DNA of 64,000 nt from Mycobacterium colombiense (lineage in GTDB: Bacteria > Actinomycetota > Actinomycetes > Mycobacteriales > Mycobacteriaceae): the NCBI RefSeq assembly GCF_001672755.1, contig NZ_LZKI01000043.1:1-64000 (forward strand). The letters are read 5' to 3'. Position numbers and translations under genes: made by a program. The notes under the pieces were generated by a model. The model was not told the DNA's origin, did not search any database, and saw only the letters and a program-made list of their open reading frames with translations. Positions within the stretch are counted from its first letter, which is position 1; every line of letters begins with the position of its first letter. This document shows, in pieces, positions 46,843-55,535 of the stretch.

Positions 46843-47961
46843 TCAGACCCGGCTCAGGTGTGCGCGCAGGGCCGAAATCAGCTCGCTGGTCGCGACCATG
46901 CTGTCGCCGCCCAGCTGGAACAGGTTGGCGAAGCCGTGGGTCAGCGAACCCAGGTACCGCAGGTCCACCGCGACCCCGGCGGCTCGCAGCGCCTCGGCGT
47001 AGCTCTCGCCCTCGTCGCGCAGCGGGTCGAAGCCGGCGACCGCGATCAGCGCGGGAGCCAGGCCGGTCAGCGATTCGGCCAGCGCCGGGGATACCCGCGG
47101 ATCGGTGCGGTCGAGCTCCGAACGCCGCAGATACTGCGATTCGAACCAGTCGATGTCCCGCTTGGTCAGCAGAAAGCCGCGCGAGAACAGGGTCAGCGAC
47201 CGATTCTGCGCGGTGAAGTCGGTGCGCGGATAGATCAGCCACTGCAGCGCCGGCGCCGGGGCGCCCTCGTCGCGCGCCATCTGGCTGACGACGGCGGCCA
47301 GATTTCCGCCGGCGCTGTCGCCGCCGACCGCGACCCGCCCCGGCGTCGCACCCAGCTCAGCGGCGTGCCGGTAGGCCCAGGTGAAGGCCGCGTACGCGTC
47401 CTCGATGGCGGCCGGCGCCGGGTGCTCGGGGGCCAGCCGATAGTCGATCGACAACACGTGGATGCCGGCGTCGCGGCAGGTCAGTCGGCACAGGGCGTCG
47501 TGGGTGTCCAGGTCGCCGATCGACCAGCCCCCGCCGTGATAGAAGACCAGCAGCGGCGCCGCCTCGCCGCCCGCGGGGCGGTAGTGGCGGGCCGGGATGT
47601 CGCCGGCCGGGCCGGGCAACGACAGCTCGTCCACATCGACGTGGATCTGCGGACCGGGGAACCCGACAGTCGACTCGCGCATCTGTGCGCGCGACGCCTG
47701 CGGGTCGTCGTCCACGACCAACCCGTCGATGCCCACGGCGCGCAGGCCCGAAAGCATCAGCTGCAACGTCGGATCCAGCGTATTGCCGTCGATGATGACC
47801 GAACGGCCGCGCACCAGCCCTCGTCTGATCGCGGTCGGGATCCACGGGATGACCTTGGCCCCGACGCCGGTGACGGCGCCCTGGATGCGACTGGCCAGCG
47901 ACACCGACGCGCGGGCGGCTCCGAACTCGAGTTCCGGCGCGCCTGACAGAGGCCTGGTCAT
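46843..47961 (-). CDS. lipN: HSL-family esterase/lipase (LipN-like)
   Basis: 372-residue alpha/beta hydrolase of the hormone-sensitive lipase family, counterpart of Rv2970c. The oxyanion motif YHGGGWSIGD (about residue 145) and nucleophile GGDSAGGNLA (Ser about 217) are complete; the acid and base are AGFDPLRDEG and SLTHGF. ATG at 47961 follows AAGGGGG by seven bases; a TTG at 47967 is less likely. Substrates in the family are short-chain esters. Confidence 0.88.
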   Translation of the reverse strand: MTRPLSGAPELEFGAARASVSLASRIQGAVTGVGAKVIPWIPTAIRRGLVRGRSVIIDGNTLDPTLQLMLSGLRAVGIDGLVVDDDPQASRAQMRESTVGFPGPQIHVDVDELSLPGPAGDIPARHYRPAGGEAAPLLVFYHGGGWSIGDLDTHDALCRLTCRDAGIHVLSIDYRLAPEHPAPAAIEDAYAAFTWAYRHAAELGATPGRVAVGGDSAGGNLAAVVSQMARDEGAPAPALQWLIYPRTDFTAQNRSLTLFSRGFLLTKRDIDWFESQYLRRSELDRTDPRVSPALAESLTGLAPALIAVAGFDPLRDEGESYAEALRAAGVAVDLRYLGSLTHGFANLFQLGGDSMVATSELISALRAHLSRV

Positions 47962-47983
47962 AGGCAACCCCCTTAAACAACAC

Positions 47984-48405
47984 GTGCTAACGCTCGACGA
48001 CGAACGGTTATTCGGCTACCGCTACCCATCGTCTCGAGGCTTGCCGGCCCCGGCGGCCACCAAACGGGCGGTCAACGCCCATCGTCGGTTACCGGCGAAT
48101 CGACATCGCCGCCACCCCCGCGTCCTACGCAAGACCGGCCGGTCGGGCTGCCGATTCCGGTGTGCCGCGCGACCAACTGTACGGGGTCGCGTACTCGATG
48201 CAGAAGGCGCGGATAGACACCTGCCCAGGTGTTGATTAGGTTGCATTTACTGACTCGGTAATATCGTGATCCCCAAGTCGGTGAGCTGTCATCGGATTGC
48301 GAGCAACTTCGACGTGTTCGATATCGAACTGAGCGCCTCGAACTCGGCGCCGAACGGCGTTGATCTCTCGCTCGATGACGGAACCCGGCTCGGTGCACAA
48401 TCTCG
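47984..48405 (+). pseudogene. Decayed aldo/keto reductase copy upstream of intact gene
   Basis: Pieces of an aldo/keto reductase can be read in order but in three frames: VLTLDDER (47984), KRAVNA (48062), GYRRIDIAAT (48087), SGVPRDQLY (48156-48182), TPAQVLIRLHL (48217-48249), GNIVIPKSV (48257), IASNFDVFDIEL (48296) and DDGTRL (48374-48391). They match the same segments of the intact gene starting at 48427, which has [36 protein letters not shown] and NDGTRL. About 400 bp of the middle is missing, and frameshifts and an in-frame stop are present. It is a relic of a second, tandem paralogue, such as the pair I recall in M. smegmatis. Confidence 0.85.
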
Positions 48406-48426
48406 AACCTTCAATTTCACAGGCAG

Positions 48427-49281
48427 GTGAATGAATTGGCCGGCGAGTCGGGCTCCGCCTTACCCTCAATCGCTCTCAACGACGAAAACACGATCCCGGC
48501 CCTCGGCCTGGGCGTCGCGGAACTGTCGGACGACGAGACCGAACGCGCGGTGTCGGCGGCGCTGGAAATCGGCTGCCGCCTGATCGACACAGCCGCGGTC
48601 TACGGAAACGAAGAAGCCGTCGGGCGTGCCATCGCGGCCTCCGGCATTCCCCGCGCCGAACTGTTCGTCACCACCAAGCTGGCCACCCCCGACCAGGGTT
48701 TCAAGGGGGCGATGGACGCGTGCAGCGCCAGCCTCGAGCGCCTCGGCCTTGACTACGTCGACCTCTACCTGATCCACTGGCCCGCCCCGTCGCTGGGGAC
48801 GTACGTCAACTCCTTCGGCGGGCTGATCCAGTCGCGCGGGGATGGTCTTGCCCGCTCGATCGGCGTCTCCAACTTCACCGACGAGCACCTGACGACGGTC
48901 ATCGACCTCACCTTCGTCACCCCGGCGGTCAACCAGATCGAGCTGCACCCGCTGCTCAACCAGGAAGCGCTGCGCAAGACCAACGCCGAGCACAACGTGC
49001 TCACGCAGTCCTACACGCCGCTGGCGCTGGGCAAGCTGAACGACAACGCGACGGTGAAATCGGTCGCGGGCGAATACGGCAAGACCGCCTCGCAGGTGCT
49101 GCTGCGGTGGAACCTGCAGCTGGGCAACGCGGTCGTCTTCCGGTCGGCCAACGCCGAGCACATCGCCTCCAACTTGGACGTGTTCGACTTCGAACTGGCC
49201 GACGAGCACATGGATGCGATCAACGGCCTCAACGACGGCACCCGGCTGCGCCCGGACCCGGAGACCTACACGGGCTCGTAG
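48427..49281 (+). CDS. Aldo/keto reductase
   Basis: 284-residue aldo/keto reductase, counterpart of Rv2971, whose tuberculosis form reduces dicarbonyls such as methylglyoxal. The catalytic tetrad is visible: Asp in CRLIDTAA, Tyr in AAVYGNEE, Lys in VTTKLATP and His in YLIHWPAP. The NADPH end shows [23 protein letters not shown] at 48427 is the family-length start, though the ribosome-binding site (AGGCAG) is weak; TTG at 48436 is possible. The gene follows a decayed paralogue on the same strand and converges on the HNH gene. Confidence 0.9.
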   Translation: MNELAGESGSALPSIALNDENTIPALGLGVAELSDDETERAVSAALEIGCRLIDTAAVYGNEEAVGRAIAASGIPRAELFVTTKLATPDQGFKGAMDACSASLERLGLDYVDLYLIHWPAPSLGTYVNSFGGLIQSRGDGLARSIGVSNFTDEHLTTVIDLTFVTPAVNQIELHPLLNQEALRKTNAEHNVLTQSYTPLALGKLNDNATVKSVAGEYGKTASQVLLRWNLQLGNAVVFRSANAEHIASNLDVFDFELADEHMDAINGLNDGTRLRPDPETYTGS

Positions 49282-49285
49282 CCCG
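49271..49285. terminator. Hairpin at aldo/keto reductase and HNH gene ends
   Basis: Perfect 6-bp inverted repeat CGGGCT and AGCCCG with a 3-nt loop CGT, over the aldo/keto reductase stop codon and one base from the HNH stop. Likely shared terminator. Confidence 0.45.
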
Positions 49286-49999
49286 CTATCCCGTCGGACA
49301 GGTCGTCGCGGCCTGCCGCAGCACGCCGGTCGACGCCTGATCCACCGGCAGCGCGTAGCCGCGCAGCACCGCGATGAACTGCATGGCGTACTGGCACGCG
49401 AACGCCGCGTTCGGCGGCATCCATTGCGCCGGCGGCGAATCGCCCTTGTCCTGATTGGCCTGCCCGTCGACGGCCAGCAGGTTGGCCGGGTCGTTGGCGA
49501 ACCGCAGCCGCTCGGGGGCGGGCCAGCCGCTGGCGCCCATGTCCCAGGCGTAGGCGAGCGGGACGATGTGGTCGATCTGGACGGATTCGCCGACCTTGGG
49601 CCCGCGCTGGAATGCGATGGTCTTGTTGGTGTACGGGTCGTGCAGCGTGCCGGTGGCCACCGCGTCCGGACACCGCTTGATCGACACATATGTCTTGTCG
49701 ATGAGATCGCGGTTCAGGATGTCGTCGCGGGTGTCACATCCGTTGTGCCCCATCGGCGCGTCGTTGTCGTCGTCCCAGGCGTCGCCGAACGCCGACCGCA
49801 GGTAGTCGTAGCGGTGCCGGCGCAGCGGCACGACGGCGACGCCCGCGAGCACGTCGGTGCCGGGCTGCACCGTCGGAACGTCGGCGCGCGCGGCGTATTC
49901 GGCCGAATGCCGGGCCGCCGAGGAGCCCACGGTCTGGTAGGCCACCAGCAGTGCGAGCACCGCCGCCGCGGCCAGCCACAGCAGCACTTTGCGGTTCAA
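49286..49999 (-). CDS. Secreted HNH (DUF1524-type) nuclease-like protein
   Basis: 237-residue exported protein with a signal anchor (LWLAAAAVLALLVAYQTV). The C-terminal half carries a DUF1524/GmrSD-C-type HNH pattern: VQIDHIVPLAYAW (DH), then FANDPANLLAVDGQANQDKG. Such domains are beta-beta-alpha metal nucleases; a nuclease outside the membrane is a plausible role. It corresponds to Rv2972c. The start is TTG at 49999; a strong GAGGAGGAG lies eight bases upstream, inside the dispersed repeat context. It lies between the reductase and recG. Confidence 0.8.
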   Translation of the reverse strand: MNRKVLLWLAAAAVLALLVAYQTVGSSAARHSAEYAARADVPTVQPGTDVLAGVAVVPLRRHRYDYLRSAFGDAWDDDNDAPMGHNGCDTRDDILNRDLIDKTYVSIKRCPDAVATGTLHDPYTNKTIAFQRGPKVGESVQIDHIVPLAYAWDMGASGWPAPERLRFANDPANLLAVDGQANQDKGDSPPAQWMPPNAAFACQYAMQFIAVLRGYALPVDQASTGVLRQAATTCPTG

Positions 50000-50015
50000 C
50001 TGCGCCGCTCCTCCT

Positions 50016-50037
50016 CATCGCTACGCTCTGCATCGTC
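50016..50037. repeat. 22-bp dispersed repeat, copy 2 (inverted)
   Basis: Reverse complement of the 44703-44724 element with one mismatch. On the minus strand the next bases, GAGGAGGAG, supply the ribosome-binding site of the HNH gene. Confidence 0.75.
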
Positions 50038-50045
50038 GCCGGCGG

Positions 50046-52256
50046 TCACGACTTGTCCAGATATTCGATGCGGTCGGTGTCGGTGAATCTCGCTGCCAGC
50101 ACGGCCAAGCCGGGGTTGGCGCGGTCGTCGGTGTAGGCCTGGACGCAGAAGTCCCGGGCCGCCTCGATGAATTCCTGATGGTCGGCCAGGGACAGCAGCC
50201 GCAGCGTGATCGACTTGCCGGACTGGTTGCGGCCCAACACATCTCCCTCCCGACGCTCCTTGAGGTCGAGGTCGGCCAGGGCGAAGCCGTCCAGCGTCCC
50301 GGCCACCGCGTTCAGCCGCCGGCCGGCCGACGAACCCGGCGCGGACCAGCTGGCGAACAGGCACAGGCTCGGATGCTGGCCGCGGCCGATCCGGCCGCGC
50401 AGCTGATGCAATTGACTGATCCCGAACCGGTCGGCATCCATCACCAGCATGACGGTGGCATTGGGCACGTCGACGCCCACCTCGATGACGGTGGTACACA
50501 CCAGCACATCGACCTCGCCGGACCGAAAGGCCGCCATCGCGGCGTCCTTCTCCTCCGCCGACAGCCGCCCGTGCATCAGACCCAGTCGCAGGTTCGCCAA
50601 CTCGCCCGAGCGCAGCCGGGCGTACAGGCCCTCGGCGGTCTCCGGGGCCTTGGCGTTCTGCTCCTGTTCGCCCGGGTCGTCGCTCTCGTCGATGCGCGGC
50701 GCCACCACGTAGGCCTGGCGTCCGGCCGCGACCTCCTCGGTGATGCGCTGCCAGGCCCGGTCCAGCCACGCGGGCTTGTCCTTGACGAAGATGACGTTGC
50801 TGGTGATGGGCTGGCGGCCGCGCGGAAGTTCGCGCAGCGTCGAGGTTTCCAGATCGCCGTACACGGTGAGCGCGACGGTGCGCGGGATCGGCGTCGCCGT
50901 CATCACCAGCAGGTGCGGTGTCACGCCGGGACGGGCCTTGGCGCGCAACTGGTCTCGCTGTTCGACGCCGAAGCGGTGCTGTTCGTCGACCACCACCATG
51001 CCCAGGTTGTCGAATTCCACCGCGTCCTGTAGCAGCGCGTGGGTGCCGACGACGATGCCGGCCTCGCCGCCGGCGATCTCGGCGCGGATCTGCTTCTTCT
51101 GTGCGGCGGTCATCGAACCGGTCAGCAGCGCCAGCCGGGTCCCGTTGTCGGCGCCACCGAGCTGCCCCGCCATCGCCAGCGGACCGAGCACGTCGCGAAT
51201 CGACCGGAGATGTTGCGCGGCAAGCACTTCCGTCGGCGCCAGCAACGCGCACTGATAGCCGGCGTCGACCATCTGCAGCATCGCGAGCACCGAGACGATC
51301 GTCTTTCCCGAACCCACCTCGCCCTGCAGCAGGCGATTCAGCGGGCGGCTCGCCGCCAGCCCGTCGGACAGCACACCGAGCACTTCACGCTGCCCCGCGG
51401 TCAGCTCGAAGGGTAAGCGCCCCAACAGTTCTGCGGCCAAACCGTCCGGAAGCGGCGGCGCCGGCGGGCCCGACTCCGACAGCTCTCCATGGCGGCGGGC
51501 CACCAGCGCCCACTGCAGGCCGACGGCTTCGTCGAAGGTGAGGCGCTGCCGGGCCCGCTGCCGCCGCGGCTCGCTCTCGGCCAGATGGATGTCGCGCAAC
51601 GCCTCGTCTTCGGAGACCAACGCGAGCTTCGCGCGCAGTTCGTCGGGCAGTGGATCCGGCACCGGCTCGAGCACATCGAGCACCTGGCGCACGCACGAAA
51701 AGATGTCCCAGCTCTGCAGTTTCGTGCTGGCCGGATAGATCGGGAAGAAGTGGCGTTCGTAGGCGTCCAGCAGTTCTTCGCCGCTGGTCGCGCCCGAGGC
51801 GTCGGCGATGTTCTTCAACGATCGGGTCCCGCGGTTGCGTCCGTCGAGGATGAGGAACGCCGGGTGCGTCAACTGCATCACGTTGTTGAAGAATCCGACC
51901 TCGCCGGAAAGCATCACCTTGGCGCCCTTGACCAGGTCCTTCTTCAGGTAGTTCGCGTTGAAGAACGTCGCGGTCACCTTGCTGCGCCCGGCGCCCAGCG
52001 TGATGCGGTGGCACATCTTCTTCGGGGTCTTCTTCATCGGGAACGTCTTGGTCTCGGCGATCGTGTCGATGATGGTGATGTGCTCGCCCGTTTCGGGTCG
52101 CTCGCCGTCGGCCTCCCAGCGACTGGCGCCCTCGGTGTAGCTGCGCGGGTAGTGGCGCAGCAGGTCGTCGACGGTCCGGATGCCGAACACCTCGTCGAGG
52201 GAGTCGGCGGCCTTGGCGCCCACAACGAAGTCCAGCCGATCGCTCAGCGACACCAT
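50046..52256 (-). CDS. recG: ATP-dependent DNA helicase RecG
   Basis: 736-residue branch-migration helicase that remodels forks and Holliday junctions. An N-terminal wedge domain (about 60-200) is followed by LLQGEVGSGKTIVS (Walker A), VVVDEQHRFGVEQRD (DEQH), MTATPIPRTVAL (motif III) and VLVCTTVIEVGVDVPNA to QLRGRIGRG (motifs V-VI). It starts two bases after the DAK-domain gene, so the two are coupled. The length is family standard. Confidence 0.95.
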   Translation of the reverse strand: MVSLSDRLDFVVGAKAADSLDEVFGIRTVDDLLRHYPRSYTEGASRWEADGERPETGEHITIIDTIAETKTFPMKKTPKKMCHRITLGAGRSKVTATFFNANYLKKDLVKGAKVMLSGEVGFFNNVMQLTHPAFLILDGRNRGTRSLKNIADASGATSGEELLDAYERHFFPIYPASTKLQSWDIFSCVRQVLDVLEPVPDPLPDELRAKLALVSEDEALRDIHLAESEPRRQRARQRLTFDEAVGLQWALVARRHGELSESGPPAPPLPDGLAAELLGRLPFELTAGQREVLGVLSDGLAASRPLNRLLQGEVGSGKTIVSVLAMLQMVDAGYQCALLAPTEVLAAQHLRSIRDVLGPLAMAGQLGGADNGTRLALLTGSMTAAQKKQIRAEIAGGEAGIVVGTHALLQDAVEFDNLGMVVVDEQHRFGVEQRDQLRAKARPGVTPHLLVMTATPIPRTVALTVYGDLETSTLRELPRGRQPITSNVIFVKDKPAWLDRAWQRITEEVAAGRQAYVVAPRIDESDDPGEQEQNAKAPETAEGLYARLRSGELANLRLGLMHGRLSAEEKDAAMAAFRSGEVDVLVCTTVIEVGVDVPNATVMLVMDADRFGISQLHQLRGRIGRGQHPSLCLFASWSAPGSSAGRRLNAVAGTLDGFALADLDLKERREGDVLGRNQSGKSITLRLLSLADHQEFIEAARDFCVQAYTDDRANPGLAVLAARFTDTDRIEYLDKS

Positions 52257-52258
52257 CG

Positions 52259-53983
52259 CTACTCGACCCCGATCAGCAGCGCGTCGCCGTGGTGGCCGGT
52301 GCGGTAGGTGACCAGTTCGGTTCCGGGGTGGTGGTCGTGCATGTGTTCTTCCAGGATGTCGCCGACGGCCCCGGCGTCACCGTCGGTGTCGATGCCGGCG
52401 CCCAGCAGCACCGTCACCAGGTCGCCGCCGGAGGCCAGCAGGAGATCGAGCAGGCCGATCGCCGCCCCGACCGCGTCGGCGGCCACGATCAGCACCTCGT
52501 CGCCCGCGATGCCCAGCCCGTCGCCGGGGCGGCAGCGCCCCGCCCAGGTCAACGCGCTCTCGGTGGCGATGCGCACCGAGCCGTGCCGGGCCGCACCGGC
52601 GGCGCGGGCCATGGTGTAGCCGTCGTCCACCGCCTGCCGATCGGTTTCGTGCACGGCCAGCGCGGCCAGCCCCTGCACCATCGACCCGGTCGGGATCGGC
52701 ACCACGTCGATCCCCCAGCCGATGGCCGCGGTGCAGCCGGCCACCAGTTCCTCGGCCGCCACATAGCCGTTGGGCAGCACCATCACCTGGGCGGCGCCGG
52801 TGTCGACGACGGCCCGGATCAGCTGGTGCGCGCTGATGTTGGTGACGGGATCGTGCCCGCCCGGGTCGCGCTGCAGCACGCAGGCGCCCTCGCCGGCGAA
52901 CAGGTCGGCCGCGCCGTCGCCGTCGACCACGGCGAGCACGGCGCGCTCCCGCGTCCAGCCGCCGGCGGGCAGGCCGGGGGTGGCGGAGCTCAGCGCCGAA
53001 ATGACGATCCGGCTGAGCCGCCCGGCCGCCAGGCCCGCCTCCACCGCGGCGCCGGCGTCGTCGGTGTGCACGTGCACCGAGTAGGTCCGCCGCGCCGACG
53101 ACGGCGCCGAGGCGATGCCCACCGAATCACCCAGCTCCCCCAGCCGGTCGCGCAGCGTGTCCGCCGCCGTGGGCTCGCAGCCGTCCAGCCGGTACATCAC
53201 CTCGAACTGGGGCGCCGGGCGCTGCGGGGCCGCCTCCGGCTGCGGCGCTCGTGGCGACAGCTCGTACACCGTGCGGGCCGGCGCTTGCCCGGCGATGGTG
53301 GACCGCAACGCGTCCAGCAGGACGAGCAGACCGCGCCCGCCGGCATCCACGGCGCCCGCGTCGGCCAGCACGTCGAGCTGTTCGGGCGTCTTTTCCAGCG
53401 CCACCACCGCCGCGTCCCCGGCGGCGATGACCGCCGGCACCAACCCGTCCCCGGCCTTGCCGCACTGCGCAACCGCACCGGCGGCCGCCCGCAGCACCGA
53501 CACGATGGTCCCGGGTACCTCCTCACCGCCCATCGAGCTGATCACGAGCTCCACGCCGCGTTGCAGCGCCGCACCGAGGACCACGACGTCGATGTGGGCC
53601 AGTTCGCCCCCGGCGTCGGCCGCGGCCGTCGCGGTGGCGTCGGCGATGCCGCGCAGGATCTGCGACAGGATCACCCCGGAATTGCCGCGCGCGCCGTTCA
53701 GTGCGCCGGTCGAGAGCGCCGCCGCGGCCCGCGCCACGCAGGTCGAGCCGCCCTCGGCGCCGGCACCCACCTTGGCCTCGGCCAGGGCCGAACGCATGGT
53801 GAACAGCATGTTGGCGCCGGTGTCGGAGTCGGCGACGGGGAAGACGTTGAGCCGGTTGATCTCGTCGATGTGCGTGATCAGGTCGCTGACGGCGGTGTGC
53901 GCCCAGTCGCGCAGGGTGATCGCGTCCAGGAGACGATCCTGCGACGTGTCAGCAGTGCCCAGGGTGACCCACCTCCTCCGCAC
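52259..53983 (-). CDS. DAK phosphatase-domain protein (FakA-like)
   Basis: 574-residue protein with an N-terminal DhaL/DAK2 kinase-type domain and a long C-terminal DAK1_2 domain, the architecture of FakA, which phosphorylates fatty acids with a FakB partner. The nucleotide/metal motif NVFPVADSDTGANM (about residues 43-56) is complete, and ARGNSGVILSQIL follows. In M. tuberculosis I recall this protein as two pieces (Rv2974c and Rv2975c); here it is one frame. GTG at 53983 or TTG at 53986 begins it, without a good ribosome-binding site; a CTG start preceded by GGAGGAGG is also conceivable. No fakB gene is nearby. Coupled to recG. Confidence 0.83.
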   Translation of the reverse strand: MRRRWVTLGTADTSQDRLLDAITLRDWAHTAVSDLITHIDEINRLNVFPVADSDTGANMLFTMRSALAEAKVGAGAEGGSTCVARAAAALSTGALNGARGNSGVILSQILRGIADATATAAADAGGELAHIDVVVLGAALQRGVELVISSMGGEEVPGTIVSVLRAAAGAVAQCGKAGDGLVPAVIAAGDAAVVALEKTPEQLDVLADAGAVDAGGRGLLVLLDALRSTIAGQAPARTVYELSPRAPQPEAAPQRPAPQFEVMYRLDGCEPTAADTLRDRLGELGDSVGIASAPSSARRTYSVHVHTDDAGAAVEAGLAAGRLSRIVISALSSATPGLPAGGWTRERAVLAVVDGDGAADLFAGEGACVLQRDPGGHDPVTNISAHQLIRAVVDTGAAQVMVLPNGYVAAEELVAGCTAAIGWGIDVVPIPTGSMVQGLAALAVHETDRQAVDDGYTMARAAGAARHGSVRIATESALTWAGRCRPGDGLGIAGDEVLIVAADAVGAAIGLLDLLLASGGDLVTVLLGAGIDTDGDAGAVGDILEEHMHDHHPGTELVTYRTGHHGDALLIGVE

Positions 53984-54139
53984 CAATTCCGGGGTGGGCG
54001 CCAGCGTAGCCGTGCGATGGAGCCGCTGCGTTCAGTTGCTCGGCGCCGTTGCGAAAGCCTGAGCAGCAAGCAGCGGATCCATCTGATCGAGGTGGTCCTC
54101 GACGCCATTCACCTTTGCAAGGATAAACCGCGGGCGGGC

Positions 54140-54880
54140 CTAATAGCCCTGCCTGATACCGGGATTGGCCTGCCCCACGAGCATGCGCTGATTGCTGCCG
54201 TCGCGGCTCACCCCGTAGCGCCTCATCTGGTAGTTGATCGACGCGCACGCGGCGGCTACCGGATCCCATGCCGAGTTCGACGTCCCCGCCTGGTGGAAAG
54301 CCGCGAAGGTATCCGGCATCACCTGCCACGGGCCTCGGGTCGCGTGCAGCGGGGCTCCGTCCAGCTGGGAGGGCCCGTAGGCGTTGCTGTCCGACAGATT
54401 GATGGCACCCGAGTGGAACTGAGCCTCGTGATCGGCGATGGTCATCATCCCCTCGATCCAATGGCCGCGGGCCGGCGCGTCGGTGATTCCGATCCGCGTC
54501 AGGGCTTCCTCGAGGTAGCCCCGGATCGCATCCGGTCCCTCCGGCCACGCTCCCCGGCCGTCGAAACCCACCTGCGACAGCTGAATCGGGCCTTGCGCGG
54601 CAGCGGCCTCGTGCCCCGCAGCAGGAAGGCTGACGGGCTGCCACCACGACGCAGCGGCACCGGCCTGGCCGGCCCACGACGCTTTCGGGCCCGGCCCGGC
54701 CATACCGGTCGCGCTGATACCCGAGGTACTACCGATGGCGACGCCGCCCAGCGCCGCCACCACCAGATAAGCCGTCGCGACCCGTCGCAACCGCGATAAC
54801 AACCGTCCTACGCCCGCCGGACAGCCGCGTCGGTTTTCGACGCGGGCGCAACCTGCGGTGTTTTCGGCGCGCGCAACCAC
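54140..54880 (-). CDS. Transglycosylase SLT-like exported protein
   Basis: About 246 residues with an N-terminal hydrophobic segment (VATAYLVVAALGGVAIGS) that would export or anchor it. The C-terminal half has an SLT-like lytic transglycosylase pattern: MMTIADHEAQFHSGAINLSD with the likely catalytic Glu, then SQLDGAPLHATRGPWQVMPD and AAACASINYQMRRYG. It probably cuts peptidoglycan glycan chains. GTG at 54880 has GAGGGGA nine bases upstream; the frame runs on to 54898. I recall no counterpart here in M. tuberculosis. Confidence 0.72.
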   Translation of the reverse strand: MVARAENTAGCARVENRRGCPAGVGRLLSRLRRVATAYLVVAALGGVAIGSTSGISATGMAGPGPKASWAGQAGAAASWWQPVSLPAAGHEAAAAQGPIQLSQVGFDGRGAWPEGPDAIRGYLEEALTRIGITDAPARGHWIEGMMTIADHEAQFHSGAINLSDSNAYGPSQLDGAPLHATRGPWQVMPDTFAAFHQAGTSNSAWDPVAAACASINYQMRRYGVSRDGSNQRMLVGQANPGIRQGY

Positions 54881-55273
54881 TCCGCGCACTCCCCTCAAAG
54901 CCTGCCGATATATTGCTTCCCAGCCTCATCCGCAGCTCCGCGCGGGCCGGCACCACCGGGAAGAAGACTTCAGTCACGGCCAGCGCGCCGTCCACGCTTG
55001 ACACGGGACCACACCGACCATCGGCGGCGACGCCATCCTAACGGCGGTTCGCCCCAGCAACCCCGATGCGACCGGTAACTGTGATCGACTACATGTCGAC
55101 GGGGCAAGGGCTGCCAGCACACAGTTGACCCGCTGACGCCCCGTAACCGCAGGGTCAGCCGGTGGTGACCGTTTTGGTGGTTGCCACCACAGTCGGTATT
55201 CTGGTTGAGCCCGGGCGACCCTGGGCTGTCCCGGCCAGATTGCCGGACCCCCGAGATTTGAGGAGCTTGAACA
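54881..55273. other. Divergent intergenic region before rpmB (393 bp)
   Basis: No gene is supported. Toward rpmB lies a small hairpin (TGGTGG and CCACCA, loop TTG, near 55175) and an AT-richer stretch (GGTATTCTGG, near 55196) that may hold the -10. GAGGAG just before 55274 is the rpmB ribosome-binding site. Open frames on the minus strand have no likeness. Confidence 0.55.
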
Positions 55274-55468
55274 ATGGCCGCTGTGTGCGACATCTGCGGG
55301 AAAGGCCCCGGCTTCGGTAAGTCGGTGTCGCACTCCCACCGCCGCACCAGCCGCCGGTGGGACCCCAACGTCCAGACCGTGCACGTCGTCGCCCGTCCGG
55401 GCGGCAACAAGCAGCGCCTGAACGTCTGCACGTCCTGCATCAAGGCCGGCAAGGTCGTCCGCGGCTAG
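55274..55468 (+). CDS. rpmB: 50S ribosomal protein L28, zinc-binding (C+) form
   Basis: 64-residue L28. It has two CxxC pairs, CDIC near the start and CTSC near the end, so it is the zinc-binding form. Mycobacteria usually also carry a zinc-free copy elsewhere, made in zinc starvation. SVSHSHRRTSRRWDPNVQ is typical of the family. GAGGAG stands eight bases before the ATG. A 54-bp repeat copy begins two bases after its stop. Confidence 0.96.
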   Translation: MAAVCDICGKGPGFGKSVSHSHRRTSRRWDPNVQTVHVVARPGGNKQRLNVCTSCIKAGKVVRG

Positions 55469-55469
55469 G

Positions 55470-55520
55470 GGCGATCGCAAGCGCGGCGTAGCCGGGCGCA
55501 GCGGGTCGCCACCATCGGGC
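55470..55520 (+). repeat. Single copy of the 54-bp repeat after rpmB
   Basis: Same orientation as the 7207 array: GGCGATCGCAAGCGCGGCG through GGGTCGCCACCATCGGG, nearly identical with one change near the end. It lies in the gap between rpmB and the converging SDR gene. Confidence 0.85.
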
Positions 55521-55535
55521 TGAGCACAGCCGCAG

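Noticed and set aside
52289-54799. 836-codon plus-strand open frame opposite the DAK gene
   Set aside because: Antisense shadow; crosses two genes and an intergenic region without motif.
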